64,000 nucleotides of DNA, taken from Flagellimonas myxillae. GTDB lineage: Bacteria > Bacteroidota > Bacteroidia > Flavobacteriales > Flavobacteriaceae. The stretch covers positions 124,001 to 188,000 of the forward strand of contig NZ_JAMFLY010000003.1 of assembly GCF_023502235.1 (NCBI RefSeq). Direction: 5' to 3'. A program made the position numbers and the translations under genes. Within the stretch, counting starts at the first letter, position 1. Every line of letters begins with the position of its first letter. This document shows positions 45,897 to 54,484 of the stretch, one piece after another. A model generated the notes under the pieces. That model did no database searches and was not told where the DNA came from. It saw only the letters and a program-made list of their open reading frames with translations.

Positions 45897-46385
45897 TTAT
45901 TCTCGGGTAAGCTCCCTAAGCTTATCGTAAACTAGTTGACTTTCCCATCCTCTGTACAGCAGGTAGTCCACCAGCTTTTTTTTACGTTTTTGAGGACTTT
46001 CCCCTAGTAGTTGTTCCCATCTTTTAAGGGCAAGTTCATCCAAGGTTTTATCATAGTTCTCTTCGGAAATCTCTGAAAGTGCACTTTGTACATTGAACCT
46101 GGAAATTTGGCGCATCTTCAATTCGTTTGTAATGCGGTTTCTACCCCATTTTTTGATGTTAAATTTTCCCCGGGCAAAACTTCTTGCGAAGCGTTCTTCA
46201 TTCAAATAATTTTCCTGGATCAAATGCGTAACAATAGCATCAATGGCTTGTGGAATCATGCGCATGTCCTTGAGCTTGTTTACCACCTCCTGGTGACAAC
46301 GTTCCTGGTAGGCACAATAGCGCTCCATTTTTTTTTGTGCCTCTTGTACTGAGACGTGTTTTCTGCTTGGATATTGACCCTGCAT
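45897..46385 (-). CDS. recX: RecX-family regulator of RecA
   Basis: 162 residues of three-helix repeats: AQKKMERYCAYQERCHQEVVNKLKDM, YLNEERFARSFARGKFNIKKWGRNRITNELKMR, and KRWEQLLGESPQKRKKKLVDYLLYRGWE. RecX limits RecA filaments. The ATG overlaps the stop of the upstream glycosidase gene by one base (TGATG), implying coupled translation with an unrelated enzyme. It converges with the JmjC-like gene, four bases apart. Confidence 0.92.
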   Translation of the reverse strand: MQGQYPSRKHVSVQEAQKKMERYCAYQERCHQEVVNKLKDMRMIPQAIDAIVTHLIQENYLNEERFARSFARGKFNIKKWGRNRITNELKMRQISRFNVQSALSEISEENYDKTLDELALKRWEQLLGESPQKRKKKLVDYLLYRGWESQLVYDKLRELTRE

Positions 46386-48754
46386 CAAGATTTGGTTTTG
46401 GCCACCACTATTTTTTGGTCGGAAGTGCTGAATATGGCAGTTTGGGCATCTAAAGAAGTCTTGGCACTACCTTCTTGAATTGAATAATTGTCTTGTGGCA
46501 ATTTCAGTTGTACAGTCCATTCCGGGTTAGTCTGCTGTACTTCAATTTGAATCCCATCCAAGTCTTTGCGATAAAAAATGGAAATTGTATTGTCCGCAAT
46601 TTTTACATTTTCCAGGGAGGCACCTTCATCCCACGCAGTGGGCATTTGTGGTCTTACGATTACTTTTTTCTGACTTGCCATGGGTTGGATGCCGAAAAAT
46701 TGCTGCACAATGGGAATGGCATAAGAATATATGTTCCAAGCCTGGGTCATCATGCCGTAATCCGGTGAGACTTCATAGATACTGCCTGGGAATGCGTAGC
46801 TAAAAGTTCGGGTCATTCGGATTAGATAGTCCAAGGCTTCGTTAGGTCTGCCATAATTGTTTTCGGCCACTGCCTGCACCCCTGTGGGAAGGGTCATAAC
46901 TGCACCGGTATAGGAGAAAACCTTGCTGCCTTCAAAGGAACCAAAGTCCTTGCCTGCGGAATCGTCCCGATCTATTCCCGTGACAAAAACACCAAAGGGG
47001 TTGGTGAACTTTTTGGCAGTATCTAGACCAGTGATGGCTTTTTCGCTATCTGCAATTCCCATTTCCATAGGGGTATTTACCACCCAATTGTGATGGAGTA
47101 CAAATGGCTTCAGCTCATGGGATGGCTGAGCCAAGATTTGTTTTTTTGTCGCTTTGAGCTCTTCAATGGCCCAAGGTTTGTCCAAGGTATCTGCCCTAAC
47201 GATGGCATCTTCAATCAAATGTATAGCCTGTTCATCGGTGCCCAGAAAATCGGCATACGAACCGAACTCCTCGGACCACAATTCTGTATTGATCTTGTGT
47301 TTCAATTGTTTCGCTAAATCATGATACTCCTCTGCCACAGCATCCTTGCCCAATTCCCTTGCCATTTTGGAGGCGTCGTCGAACGCGCGTTGGGTATAGG
47401 CAGCCACATCGATCATTTCACTGTTCAAACCATGGATTTCCATCATCCCAAACCCATCTGGGAATAAATTCCCGTTACTGTCGTTCTCCTCCATTAACCA
47501 AGCAAGTCCCTTTTGTATGGTGGGAAAGTATTTTTCAAGGAACTTTCGGTCCCCGTTCCAAGTGTAGATATTCCAAATTAGGGAGGCAAACTGCGGTGTT
47601 TCATTTATGTTCCCTTTGTTAAAGACAAAGCCGTTGGTGGACATTTCATGTAGAATTTTGCCATTTTCGTTCACGGCCATGGAAACGCTATCCAAGAGCC
47701 GAATGGTCTTGTCAACAATGTTATCCTGGCCAATGGCCATATAGCCCTTTAAGGCATATTCACTATCCACACCAAACCACCATGGGTAGTCCGGAATCCC
47801 TGCCCCGATGCCAGTGCCAATTTCGGGGACGGTCCGTACGAGCCAATCGCAATTGTACTTGAGCCATTCAAAAGTTTGTTCCAACTGTTTGTCCGGAATG
47901 GTGAGCCGGGTCTGCGAAGCGAGTTTTTGGTATCGCTGTTTCTTTGCCAATACCAGGGATGCGTATTCTTTTTGGATAATATCGAAAGTGCGCTGTGCAT
48001 CTTCTTGGGAGATGTAGGAACCAGCAATCACAAAAGTAAGCGACGATGAGTTTTGATGATTCAAGTTTAGGGCATAAGTGAGTGCATTCGACGAGGCATT
48101 GCCCTGTCCTCCCAAGGATTCATGGTCCATTGGATTTTGGTCCGCGCCAAAAATATTGAACCATGGATTATTGTCATCCTTAACCACCCACTTGTCCGTT
48201 TCAAAGGTTGCTGAATCTTTGGCATCAATCATTTGTGTTTCTTCTCCCAACCAGGTAGGGAGCAAATCGGTATGTCCTGTAAATTTAAAATTGGCCGTTG
48301 AGGAGTTTTGTTCCGATTTTATAACATATTGAACCAGCATTCCTTGCAATCCATCCGGCACAAATTGCCAACGTTCCACAGTAATGCCCTTTGAAGGCCA
48401 TTTAAAGCTGTGCATATTGGCCATGGGATAGTTTACAAATTCAGTGGCCTTGTCCAGTGGCAAGGTGTCCTTCCCAATGATCAGCTGCGCATCGAACCCA
48501 TCCATCAGCTTTATGGGGTGGTTCCAAATACCTCCCATTTCACCTTTGATATGCCAACCAAGGGGAGGGAAACTCCCATCTTGATGCCCTACCATGTAGA
48601 CCCGGTCCCCAGCCGTGACAAAAGGAGATGCCAAGTAATTGGATTTCCCAGCTATGGACGATGAGTCCTCCATCAGGGAGGAAACGGTTTCCGGAGTGTT
48701 GGTAGCACATCCAAATAGAACAAGAACGACACAAAAGGAGTAGATGGTTTTCAT
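46385..48754 (-). CDS. Exported six-hairpin glycosidase-like lipoprotein
   Basis: A lipoprotein signal with lipobox LFGC (MKTIYSFCVVLVLFGCATN) starts the 789-residue protein; an ATG 12 codons earlier is in frame but would spoil the leader. An N-terminal beta-sandwich is followed by an (alpha/alpha)6 toroid: FEWLKYNCDWLVRTVPEIGTGIGAGIPDYPWWFGVDSEYAL, QFASLIWNIYTWNGDRKFLEKYFPTI, LFPDGFGMMEIHG, and a C-terminal beta segment. The layout is like amylo-alpha-1,6-glucosidase, GH63 or rhamnosidase-like proteins; the exact glycosidase family and substrate are uncertain. It is translationally coupled to recX. Confidence 0.85.
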   Translation of the reverse strand: MKTIYSFCVVLVLFGCATNTPETVSSLMEDSSSIAGKSNYLASPFVTAGDRVYMVGHQDGSFPPLGWHIKGEMGGIWNHPIKLMDGFDAQLIIGKDTLPLDKATEFVNYPMANMHSFKWPSKGITVERWQFVPDGLQGMLVQYVIKSEQNSSTANFKFTGHTDLLPTWLGEETQMIDAKDSATFETDKWVVKDDNNPWFNIFGADQNPMDHESLGGQGNASSNALTYALNLNHQNSSSLTFVIAGSYISQEDAQRTFDIIQKEYASLVLAKKQRYQKLASQTRLTIPDKQLEQTFEWLKYNCDWLVRTVPEIGTGIGAGIPDYPWWFGVDSEYALKGYMAIGQDNIVDKTIRLLDSVSMAVNENGKILHEMSTNGFVFNKGNINETPQFASLIWNIYTWNGDRKFLEKYFPTIQKGLAWLMEENDSNGNLFPDGFGMMEIHGLNSEMIDVAAYTQRAFDDASKMARELGKDAVAEEYHDLAKQLKHKINTELWSEEFGSYADFLGTDEQAIHLIEDAIVRADTLDKPWAIEELKATKKQILAQPSHELKPFVLHHNWVVNTPMEMGIADSEKAITGLDTAKKFTNPFGVFVTGIDRDDSAGKDFGSFEGSKVFSYTGAVMTLPTGVQAVAENNYGRPNEALDYLIRMTRTFSYAFPGSIYEVSPDYGMMTQAWNIYSYAIPIVQQFFGIQPMASQKKVIVRPQMPTAWDEGASLENVKIADNTISIFYRKDLDGIQIEVQQTNPEWTVQLKLPQDNYSIQEGSAKTSLDAQTAIFSTSDQKIVVAKTKS

Positions 48755-48994
48755 GGCATTAAAGTAACAGGTGATATCCAAAAATACCATATTGCGACTA
48801 AATGGTCCACAGAATTTGTCTCAACTCCTTCTTTCAATCCAGTTCTTGGTGCTTTTAACGAGCAAGTTTTTTAAATTCAAGATTTATTAGGTAATTACCA
48901 TACATTCCATCCCCAAGAAGCTATTAACATGACGCAAACTTGTTGGAATTAAGGGGGATGAAGGAAAACTAATTTTGACAACGGAAATCCCAAT

Positions 48995-50635
48995 ATGAAA
49001 AGAACAATTTTGTTGATGCTGATTTTGTTTGTCCTCAATGCTTGTGAGGAGGATATGATTGAAAATCAAGTTTTGGTGGAAAATGTAAGCAGTACTAACT
49101 TACTGAACAATCCAACCTTGTACGAACCCATCAACGTAAGTATTGTAGTTGACAAGACCGATGCCGTCGTGGATGCTATTAATGTGTATTTGGATGATGA
49201 GCTTATTTTAAGCCGGACAAATGCAACCCGCTTCAATTTTAGTTTTGATCCTGAACTGTATGAGCCTGGGGAGGCTGTTGTGAAAATCGAAGTGATTCAA
49301 CCCGAAGGGAATACAATCACACAAGAATATCCCATTGCCATACATAGAAAACTTCTCGATGTACGCTTGGACAATAACTTCTTTAGAACAGACTATCAGG
49401 ATTTTTTCCTTTTTGCTTCTGCAGCTGATGGATCCTTATTGGCCACCGAGCTTATTGAAACTTTACCCGCAACCATTACGTTGACTACGGACAAAAATAT
49501 TGGTAGGGACACCCCTTATTATTTAAATATGGCATCGAGGTTTGTAACCAATGATATTGAAATAGTTACACTTAAAACCATAGATGATCTAAGTATTTCA
49601 TCCTTAGATAAATTTACTCCAAAATCCCCAAGAAGACTCGGTATTAGGCAGCAGTGGAATTTGCCGACCTCTGGATTTAATCAAGATATATTGATTATTG
49701 GGAGGAATAGTCCAGATTATGCATATGGATATGACCATGTGGATTTTGATTTTTCATTCATCAAATGGGAAAATTTCAATGGGATACCGGTTGCGGAAGA
49801 TTACTATATTCGATCTTCACATAGAGATGGATCTGAGCAAAAATATAAGTGGATCACGGAGGAAGACCTAAACAACGGGATCATTTTGGATGTCGCTGAT
49901 TTTATTAGCGAAAATCTTGTCGAAGGAGAAGTGGACGTCACATATGTTGATGGCTTTGAAAATGGTCATGATAGAAGACTGGGAATCTACGGATATCTGA
50001 GTGATGAAGATTTTAGCAATGGCACTGCCCACAATATTTGGTTGAGTGGATTTCATACCTTACAAGCTCCCGACATGTTTATTAGGCCCACAGAAGACTA
50101 TGTTGTGAATACCACGTTCCACAGCTATGCGCATTTCTTGTTCTTGGAAGATTACCTTACCGTGAGAAGAGGAACCCCATTGACCAACTATCCTATTCCA
50201 GATTGGCAATTGGATTTTGGGATTACGGGAAAGGAGATCACCTTTAATGCTGTTGGTAACGGCCATTATGTGGGTAAATTTTCAGTTTCCTCTGGTAATG
50301 TGACTGATGAACTGCCCATTGTGGAAGGCAAGAAGGTATTATATCATTGGGATATTTGCTTTAATAGCACTACGAAGGAATCATTGACTTTGCCAGAGTT
50401 TCCTGATGCAATGAAGAATTGGAGTTTTGGAAAGTTTTATGAATCCAATACCCCGAAAATCGAATGGGGGAGAGTAGAACGCTATGATGGAATATTGGAC
50501 TACGAGCAATATCTAAATGCAATTATTAAGGAAAACAATGACCCCTTGCAGATAAGCCCCATATTTGAGGCAAAGTTCAAGTCTAACGAGGAGTTTAGCT
50601 CGTTTTACTTTGAAATGATCAACTTTTTTAACTAG
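48995..50635 (+). CDS. Lipoprotein of unknown function (546 aa)
   Basis: A lipoprotein signal with lipobox LNAC (Cys17) is followed by an Ig-like beta domain (YEPINVSIVVDKTDAVVDAINVYLDDELIL, residues about 45-120) and a long beta-rich body with no motif I recognise (for example WNLPTSGFNQDILIIGR, SYAHFLFLEDYLTVRRG). It may be a surface carbohydrate-binding or adhesion-type protein (inference). It is monocistronic, with a terminator shared with rng. The 240-base gap upstream contains no clear promoter. Confidence 0.78.
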   Translation: MKRTILLMLILFVLNACEEDMIENQVLVENVSSTNLLNNPTLYEPINVSIVVDKTDAVVDAINVYLDDELILSRTNATRFNFSFDPELYEPGEAVVKIEVIQPEGNTITQEYPIAIHRKLLDVRLDNNFFRTDYQDFFLFASAADGSLLATELIETLPATITLTTDKNIGRDTPYYLNMASRFVTNDIEIVTLKTIDDLSISSLDKFTPKSPRRLGIRQQWNLPTSGFNQDILIIGRNSPDYAYGYDHVDFDFSFIKWENFNGIPVAEDYYIRSSHRDGSEQKYKWITEEDLNNGIILDVADFISENLVEGEVDVTYVDGFENGHDRRLGIYGYLSDEDFSNGTAHNIWLSGFHTLQAPDMFIRPTEDYVVNTTFHSYAHFLFLEDYLTVRRGTPLTNYPIPDWQLDFGITGKEITFNAVGNGHYVGKFSVSSGNVTDELPIVEGKKVLYHWDICFNSTTKESLTLPEFPDAMKNWSFGKFYESNTPKIEWGRVERYDGILDYEQYLNAIIKENNDPLQISPIFEAKFKSNEEFSSFYFEMINFFN

Positions 50636-50690
50636 GGCAACCTATTTCAGTGTGATGATATTGGATTGAAATGAAAGGGTCATAAAACAA

Positions 50691-50722
50691 AAAAAGCGAC
50701 CCCATTGCTGAAGTCGCTTTTT
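50691..50722. terminator. Bidirectional terminator between lipoprotein gene and rng
   Basis: AAAAAGCGAC (50691-50700) and GTCGCTTTTT (50713-50722) form a 10-bp stem with a 12-base loop, and T-runs on both strands. Confidence 0.85.
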
Positions 50723-50723
50723 A

Positions 50724-52271
50724 TTATCTAATTGTTTTACCGTCTTTATTCTTAAAACGATATTCAAGGTATGTATATGCATCCCTGGGTTGGATTTTTA
50801 TCCACTTCTTGTGTTCCAAAAACCACTTGAAGCGTTGTGACGGAAATCCTTGGTTGAGGTAGGCAGCTATAAAAGGGTGGATATTTAGTATAATACCATT
50901 ATCCTTAAACTTACCCTTCATGATTCGCTCCAAATCCACGTTGATTTTATCAATTAGGACAATTGGGGCTTCCACTTCTGCACCTGATCCGTTGGGATTT
51001 TCCTCGCTGGTCTTGATATTCATCTCTGGGCGAACCCGTTGGCGGGTAATCTGCACCAGACCAAATTTACTGGGAGGTAGGATCTTGTGTTTGGCACGGT
51101 CGTCCTTCATTTCTTCTCTTAAATGATCGAACAATTTACGCCTGTGATCCCCTTTGGTCATATCAATGAAATCGACCACAATAATTCCACCCATGTCGCG
51201 CAAACGGAGTTGCCGTGCAATTTCCGTAGCGGCCAGAAGGTTTACCTCCAAAGCGGTATCTTCCTGGTTTTTGGCCTTGTTGGAACGGTTACCACTGTTC
51301 ACATCAATTACGTGAAGCGCTTCGGTATGTTCTATAACAAGGTAGGCACCCCTACTCATCGAGGCGGTACGCCCAAACGAAGTCTTGATTTGGCGCTCTA
51401 TCCCAAATTTTTCAAAAATGGGGGCCGAACCAGAGTACAATTTCACTATGGATTCCTTCTGGGGGGCAATTTCATGCAAATAATCCTTGATTTGATGGTA
51501 GAGCGTTTCATCATCCACATGTATTCCTGTAAAGGAATCGTTGAATACATCCCGAAGTATGGAAGAGGCTCTATTGAGTTCTATTAATACTTTGGACGGA
51601 TGTGCTGCTCGGTGCAATTTCTTGCTCATTGTAATCCATTTGGAAAACAAATTCTGAAGATCTTTGTCCAGTTCTGCAACTTTCTTGCCTTCTGCAACGG
51701 TACGTATAATCACACCAAATCCCTTGGGCTTAATACTCTTCACAAGACGTATTAGCCTATCTTTTTCTTCTTTGCTTCCAATTTTTTGTGAAACTGAAAC
51801 GCGATCGGAGAAGGGAACCATGACCAAATAGCGACCGGCTATTGAAAGCTCGGAGCTTATTCTTGGTCCCTTGGTGGAAATGGGTTCTTTTACAATTTGT
51901 ACCAATAATGACTGATTGGCCTTAATAACTTCGTTAATACTGCCATTCTTGTCTATATCTTTTTCAAATGGAAAATCTTTGAGGGAGTAGTCCTTTACTC
52001 TTCCCGTTCTTGCTTTTTTGATGAATTTTAACATGGAGGACAACTGCGGACCGAGGTCGTGATAATGCAGGAACGCATCTTTTTCATAACCTACGTTTAC
52101 GAATGCCGCATTGAGGCCGGTAACGGGTTTTCTTATCTTGGCTAGGAAGATATCCCCGACTGAAAATTTGTTGTCATCCTCATCTTTGTGTAATTCAATG
52201 AGTTTTCCATCCTTTAATAAGGCAAAATCGACTGCATCAGGACTAGATCTAACGATTAATTCTCTATTCAC
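50724..52271 (-). CDS. rng: Ribonuclease G (RNase E/G family)
   Basis: Endoribonuclease in rRNA maturation and mRNA decay. The 515-residue protein has an S1-type domain (VGDIFLAKIRKPVTGLNAAFVNVGYEKDAFLHYHD), IRTVAEG, the catalytic metal site VIDVNSGNR and VVDFIDMTKGDHRRKLFDHL with conserved aspartates, and QITRQRVRPEM. It lacks the long C-terminal scaffold of RNase E. Its 5' region has a 7-bp hairpin at 52332-52349. Confidence 0.96.
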   Translation of the reverse strand: MNRELIVRSSPDAVDFALLKDGKLIELHKDEDDNKFSVGDIFLAKIRKPVTGLNAAFVNVGYEKDAFLHYHDLGPQLSSMLKFIKKARTGRVKDYSLKDFPFEKDIDKNGSINEVIKANQSLLVQIVKEPISTKGPRISSELSIAGRYLVMVPFSDRVSVSQKIGSKEEKDRLIRLVKSIKPKGFGVIIRTVAEGKKVAELDKDLQNLFSKWITMSKKLHRAAHPSKVLIELNRASSILRDVFNDSFTGIHVDDETLYHQIKDYLHEIAPQKESIVKLYSGSAPIFEKFGIERQIKTSFGRTASMSRGAYLVIEHTEALHVIDVNSGNRSNKAKNQEDTALEVNLLAATEIARQLRLRDMGGIIVVDFIDMTKGDHRRKLFDHLREEMKDDRAKHKILPPSKFGLVQITRQRVRPEMNIKTSEENPNGSGAEVEAPIVLIDKINVDLERIMKGKFKDNGIILNIHPFIAAYLNQGFPSQRFKWFLEHKKWIKIQPRDAYTYLEYRFKNKDGKTIR

Positions 52272-52331
52272 CTGAATCGATTTTTATTTATTCCTATATA
52301 GTTATGGAATAAATGATTAAACAATATGTAG

Positions 52332-52349
52332 AATCGGTTATTACCGATT
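52332..52349. repeat. Hairpin in the rng upstream region
   Basis: AATCGGT and ACCGATT pair around the loop TATT, 61 bases upstream of the rng start. It may lie in the leader of rng or between transcripts. No other feature is seen in 52272-52399. Confidence 0.45.
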
Positions 52350-52399
52350 GAAATTCTTTTCCCGAATCTCTATGTCAAAGAACGTATGTGTGTAAAATG

Positions 52400-52426
52400 A
52401 AAAAGTAGTTGCAACAACTACTTTTT
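52400..52426 (-). terminator. Terminator overlapping the end of the 29-aa basic protein gene
   Basis: AAAAAGTAGTTG and its complement (12 bp, 3-base loop) form a perfect stem with a T-rich tail on the minus strand. The upstream arm contains the last Lys codons and the stop codon of the small gene. Confidence 0.8.
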
Positions 52427-52507
52427 CTTGTGTCGGTTAGCTCTCCTGCGCTTCTTGCGCTTGTGGGTAGCTACCTTATGTCTTTTTCTTTTTTTACCGC
52501 TAGGCAT
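52418..52507 (-). CDS. 29-aa very basic protein, candidate ribosome-associated protein
   Basis: ATG at 52507 opens 29 codons beginning MPSGKKRKRHKVATHKRKKR and ending RHKKK, with a TAG stop at 52418. About 60 percent of residues are Lys, Arg or His, and no acidic residue is present. It lies between HU and rng on the same strand. Very similar tiny basic proteins are conserved at this place in flavobacteria, and small Bacteroidota-specific ribosomal proteins have been described from Flavobacterium ribosomes; that this is one of them is recollection and inference. It is too short for default gene callers, and its stop is built into a terminator. Confidence 0.8.
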   Translation of the reverse strand: MPSGKKRKRHKVATHKRKKRRRANRHKKK

Positions 52508-52534
52508 AGGGTTCTTCCTTTTGTGTTAGTTATC

Positions 52535-52825
52535 TTATTTTACTTGAACGTTGCTCTTTACACCTTCAACAAACACCTTTGCAGGTTTGAAGGCAGGAAT
52601 ATTGTGTGCAGGAATTTTGATGGTAGTATTCTTTGAAATGTTTCTACCTGTTTTTTCCGCTCTGGTCTTGATGATAAAGCTTCCAAAACCTCTTAAATAA
52701 ACATTATCTCCATTCTCCAAGGACGATTTTACCTCCTCCATAAAAGATTCCACTGTTGCTTGTACGTCTCCTTTTTCTATACCTAGTTTTTCTGAGATTC
52801 TAGTTACAATATCTGCTTTCGTCAT
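52535..52825 (-). CDS. HU-family DNA-binding protein
   Basis: 96-residue histone-like protein: MTKADIVTRISEKLGIEKGDVQATVESFMEEV followed by the GFGSFIIKTRAEKTGRN motif that leads into the DNA-binding arm (NTTIKIPAHNIPAFKPAKVF). It compacts DNA as a dimer. The -7 motif is at 52859-52866. It is followed by the 29-residue basic protein 27 bases on. Confidence 0.96.
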   Translation of the reverse strand: MTKADIVTRISEKLGIEKGDVQATVESFMEEVKSSLENGDNVYLRGFGSFIIKTRAEKTGRNISKNTTIKIPAHNIPAFKPAKVFVEGVKSNVQVK

Positions 52826-52858
52826 TTCGTATTACTGTTTTCTAATTTTTTAGGCTTG

Positions 52859-52866
52859 CAAATATA
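52859..52866 (-). promoter_or_regulatory. Candidate -7 element of the HU gene
   Basis: CAAATATA reads TATATTTG on the minus strand, 33 bases upstream of the HU start, inside an AT-rich region. Confidence 0.5.
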
Positions 52867-52947
52867 AAAATTAAAATTAATCTTTCGTTTAAACCCTTTA
52901 ATTTTAAGTATATAAACTGCTACTTTTAACCCTTAGTATTTCCTTTC

Positions 52948-53982
52948 ATGACTTTTTCCCTGAAAATTCTGGAATGGTACGGTTTAAACAAGCGGGACCT
53001 TCCATGGCGGTCTACTAAGGATCCCTATAAAATTTGGCTTTCGGAGATCATGCTCCAACAGACCCGGGTGGCCCAGGGCATGCCCTATTACCATAAATTT
53101 TTAAAAGCCTTCCCCATAGTCCATGACCTTGCAAAAGCCCCGGAGGAAAAAGTGCTTAAACTATGGCAGGGCCTGGGGTATTACTCGCGGGCGAGAAATC
53201 TTCATGCAACCGCGAAGGCCGTGGTGGAAAATTACGGCGGGAAATTTCCAAATACCTATAAGGAACTCAAAGCGCTAAAAGGTGTGGGCGATTACACGGC
53301 AAGTGCCATTGCATCTATTTGCTTTGATTTACCTGAACCTGTGGTCGACGGGAATGTGTACCGGGTGCTGTCCAGATATTTTGGGATTGATTTGCCCATA
53401 AACAGTTCCAAGGGAATCAAATATTATAAGGAATTGGCCCGGGAGGTGATGGATACCAAGAACATTCGGGATTACAATCAAGGAATCATGGAGTTTGGAG
53501 CTATTCAATGTGCGCCCAAGAACCCAAAGTGTAGGACATGCCCACTGAACGCAAGTTGTGTTGCCCTAAAGGAAGATACCGTGGCTCGCTTGCCCATTAA
53601 AATAAACAAGACCAAAATCCGGAAACGGTACTTTAACTATCTGGTTTACTTGGATAGTGAAAATCAAACTAAATTGGAACAGCGTAAGGGCAAAGGTATA
53701 TGGCAAAACCTCTATCAATTTCCATTACTGGAATCGGACACCTTGATCGATGCCAAGACGTTGAACAAACTATTGGGTCGAGAAACTAAAACTTCGGCAT
53801 CAAACATCACCTTATTTAATAAGGAGCCGATTGTACACAAATTGTCCCATCAACATTTGTATACCCAATTTTGGATTTTGGAAACGGAAGGGGTGAATTC
53901 CGATGGAATTGCATGGGAGGAAGTGCCGAATTTCCCTGTTCCTGTTTTGATAGCGGATTTTATAAAGACATTTAAAATTTAG
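52948..53982 (+). CDS. mutY: A/G-specific adenine glycosylase
   Basis: Removes adenine mispaired with 8-oxoguanine. The 344-residue protein has the start WYGLNKRDLPWRSTKDPYKIWLSEIMLQQT (catalytic Glu), the helix-hairpin-helix LKGVGDYTASAIASI with catalytic Asp in VVDGNVYRV, the 4Fe-4S motif CAPKNPKCRTCPLNASC, and a C-terminal NUDIX-like domain. It is followed by ssb after 23 bases, and the order mutY-ssb-gldE-gldD is a flavobacterial hallmark. Confidence 0.97.
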   Translation: MTFSLKILEWYGLNKRDLPWRSTKDPYKIWLSEIMLQQTRVAQGMPYYHKFLKAFPIVHDLAKAPEEKVLKLWQGLGYYSRARNLHATAKAVVENYGGKFPNTYKELKALKGVGDYTASAIASICFDLPEPVVDGNVYRVLSRYFGIDLPINSSKGIKYYKELAREVMDTKNIRDYNQGIMEFGAIQCAPKNPKCRTCPLNASCVALKEDTVARLPIKINKTKIRKRYFNYLVYLDSENQTKLEQRKGKGIWQNLYQFPLLESDTLIDAKTLNKLLGRETKTSASNITLFNKEPIVHKLSHQHLYTQFWILETEGVNSDGIAWEEVPNFPVPVLIADFIKTFKI

Positions 53983-53990
53983 TACTTTTG
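53983..53990 (+). promoter_or_regulatory. -7 element of ssb
   Basis: TACTTTTG matches TAnnTTTG right after the mutY stop and 15 bases before the ssb ATG, so ssb-gldE-gldD may have its own promoter. Confidence 0.5.
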
Positions 53991-54005
53991 ATCAATTAAA
54001 GAATT

Positions 54006-54461
54006 ATGAGCGGAACATTAAACAAAGTGATGCTGATCGGGCATTTGGGAGACGAGGTAAAAGTCCATTATTTTGAAGGTGGGGGAAGCGTTGGACGTTT
54101 TCCGTTGGCCACCAATGAAACCTACACCAACCGAACAACAGGTGAAAAAGTCACCAACACGGATTGGCACAATATCGTGGTTCGAAACAAAGCTGCCGAA
54201 ATTTGCGAAAAGTACTTGAGCAAGGGCGATAAGGTCTATGTGGAAGGAAGGTTGAAAAACCGACAATGGCAAGGTGAAGATGGCAATACCCGTTACACGA
54301 CGGAGGTACATGTGCAGGATTTCACCTTTTTGTCGACCAAATCGGAAAGCATGGCCAATGCACAGCAATCTCCAAACCTACCACCACAGACGGAGCCTGT
54401 GAAAGGCAGTGACCCTGCCCCAACTGAAAATGCGGAGCAGGATGACGACCTACCGTTCTAG
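54006..54461 (+). CDS. ssb: Single-stranded DNA-binding protein
   Basis: 151 residues: an OB fold (LNKVMLIGHLGDEVKVHYFEGGGSVGRFPLATNET, VEGRLKNRQWQGEDGNTRYTTEV), a flexible linker rich in Pro, Gln and Glu, and the acidic tail DDDLPF that recruits partner proteins. It is 23 bases upstream of gldE. Confidence 0.97.
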   Translation: MSGTLNKVMLIGHLGDEVKVHYFEGGGSVGRFPLATNETYTNRTTGEKVTNTDWHNIVVRNKAAEICEKYLSKGDKVYVEGRLKNRQWQGEDGNTRYTTEVHVQDFTFLSTKSESMANAQQSPNLPPQTEPVKGSDPAPTENAEQDDDLPF

Positions 54462-54484
54462 AATTTAGCATAAACCGATAGAAA

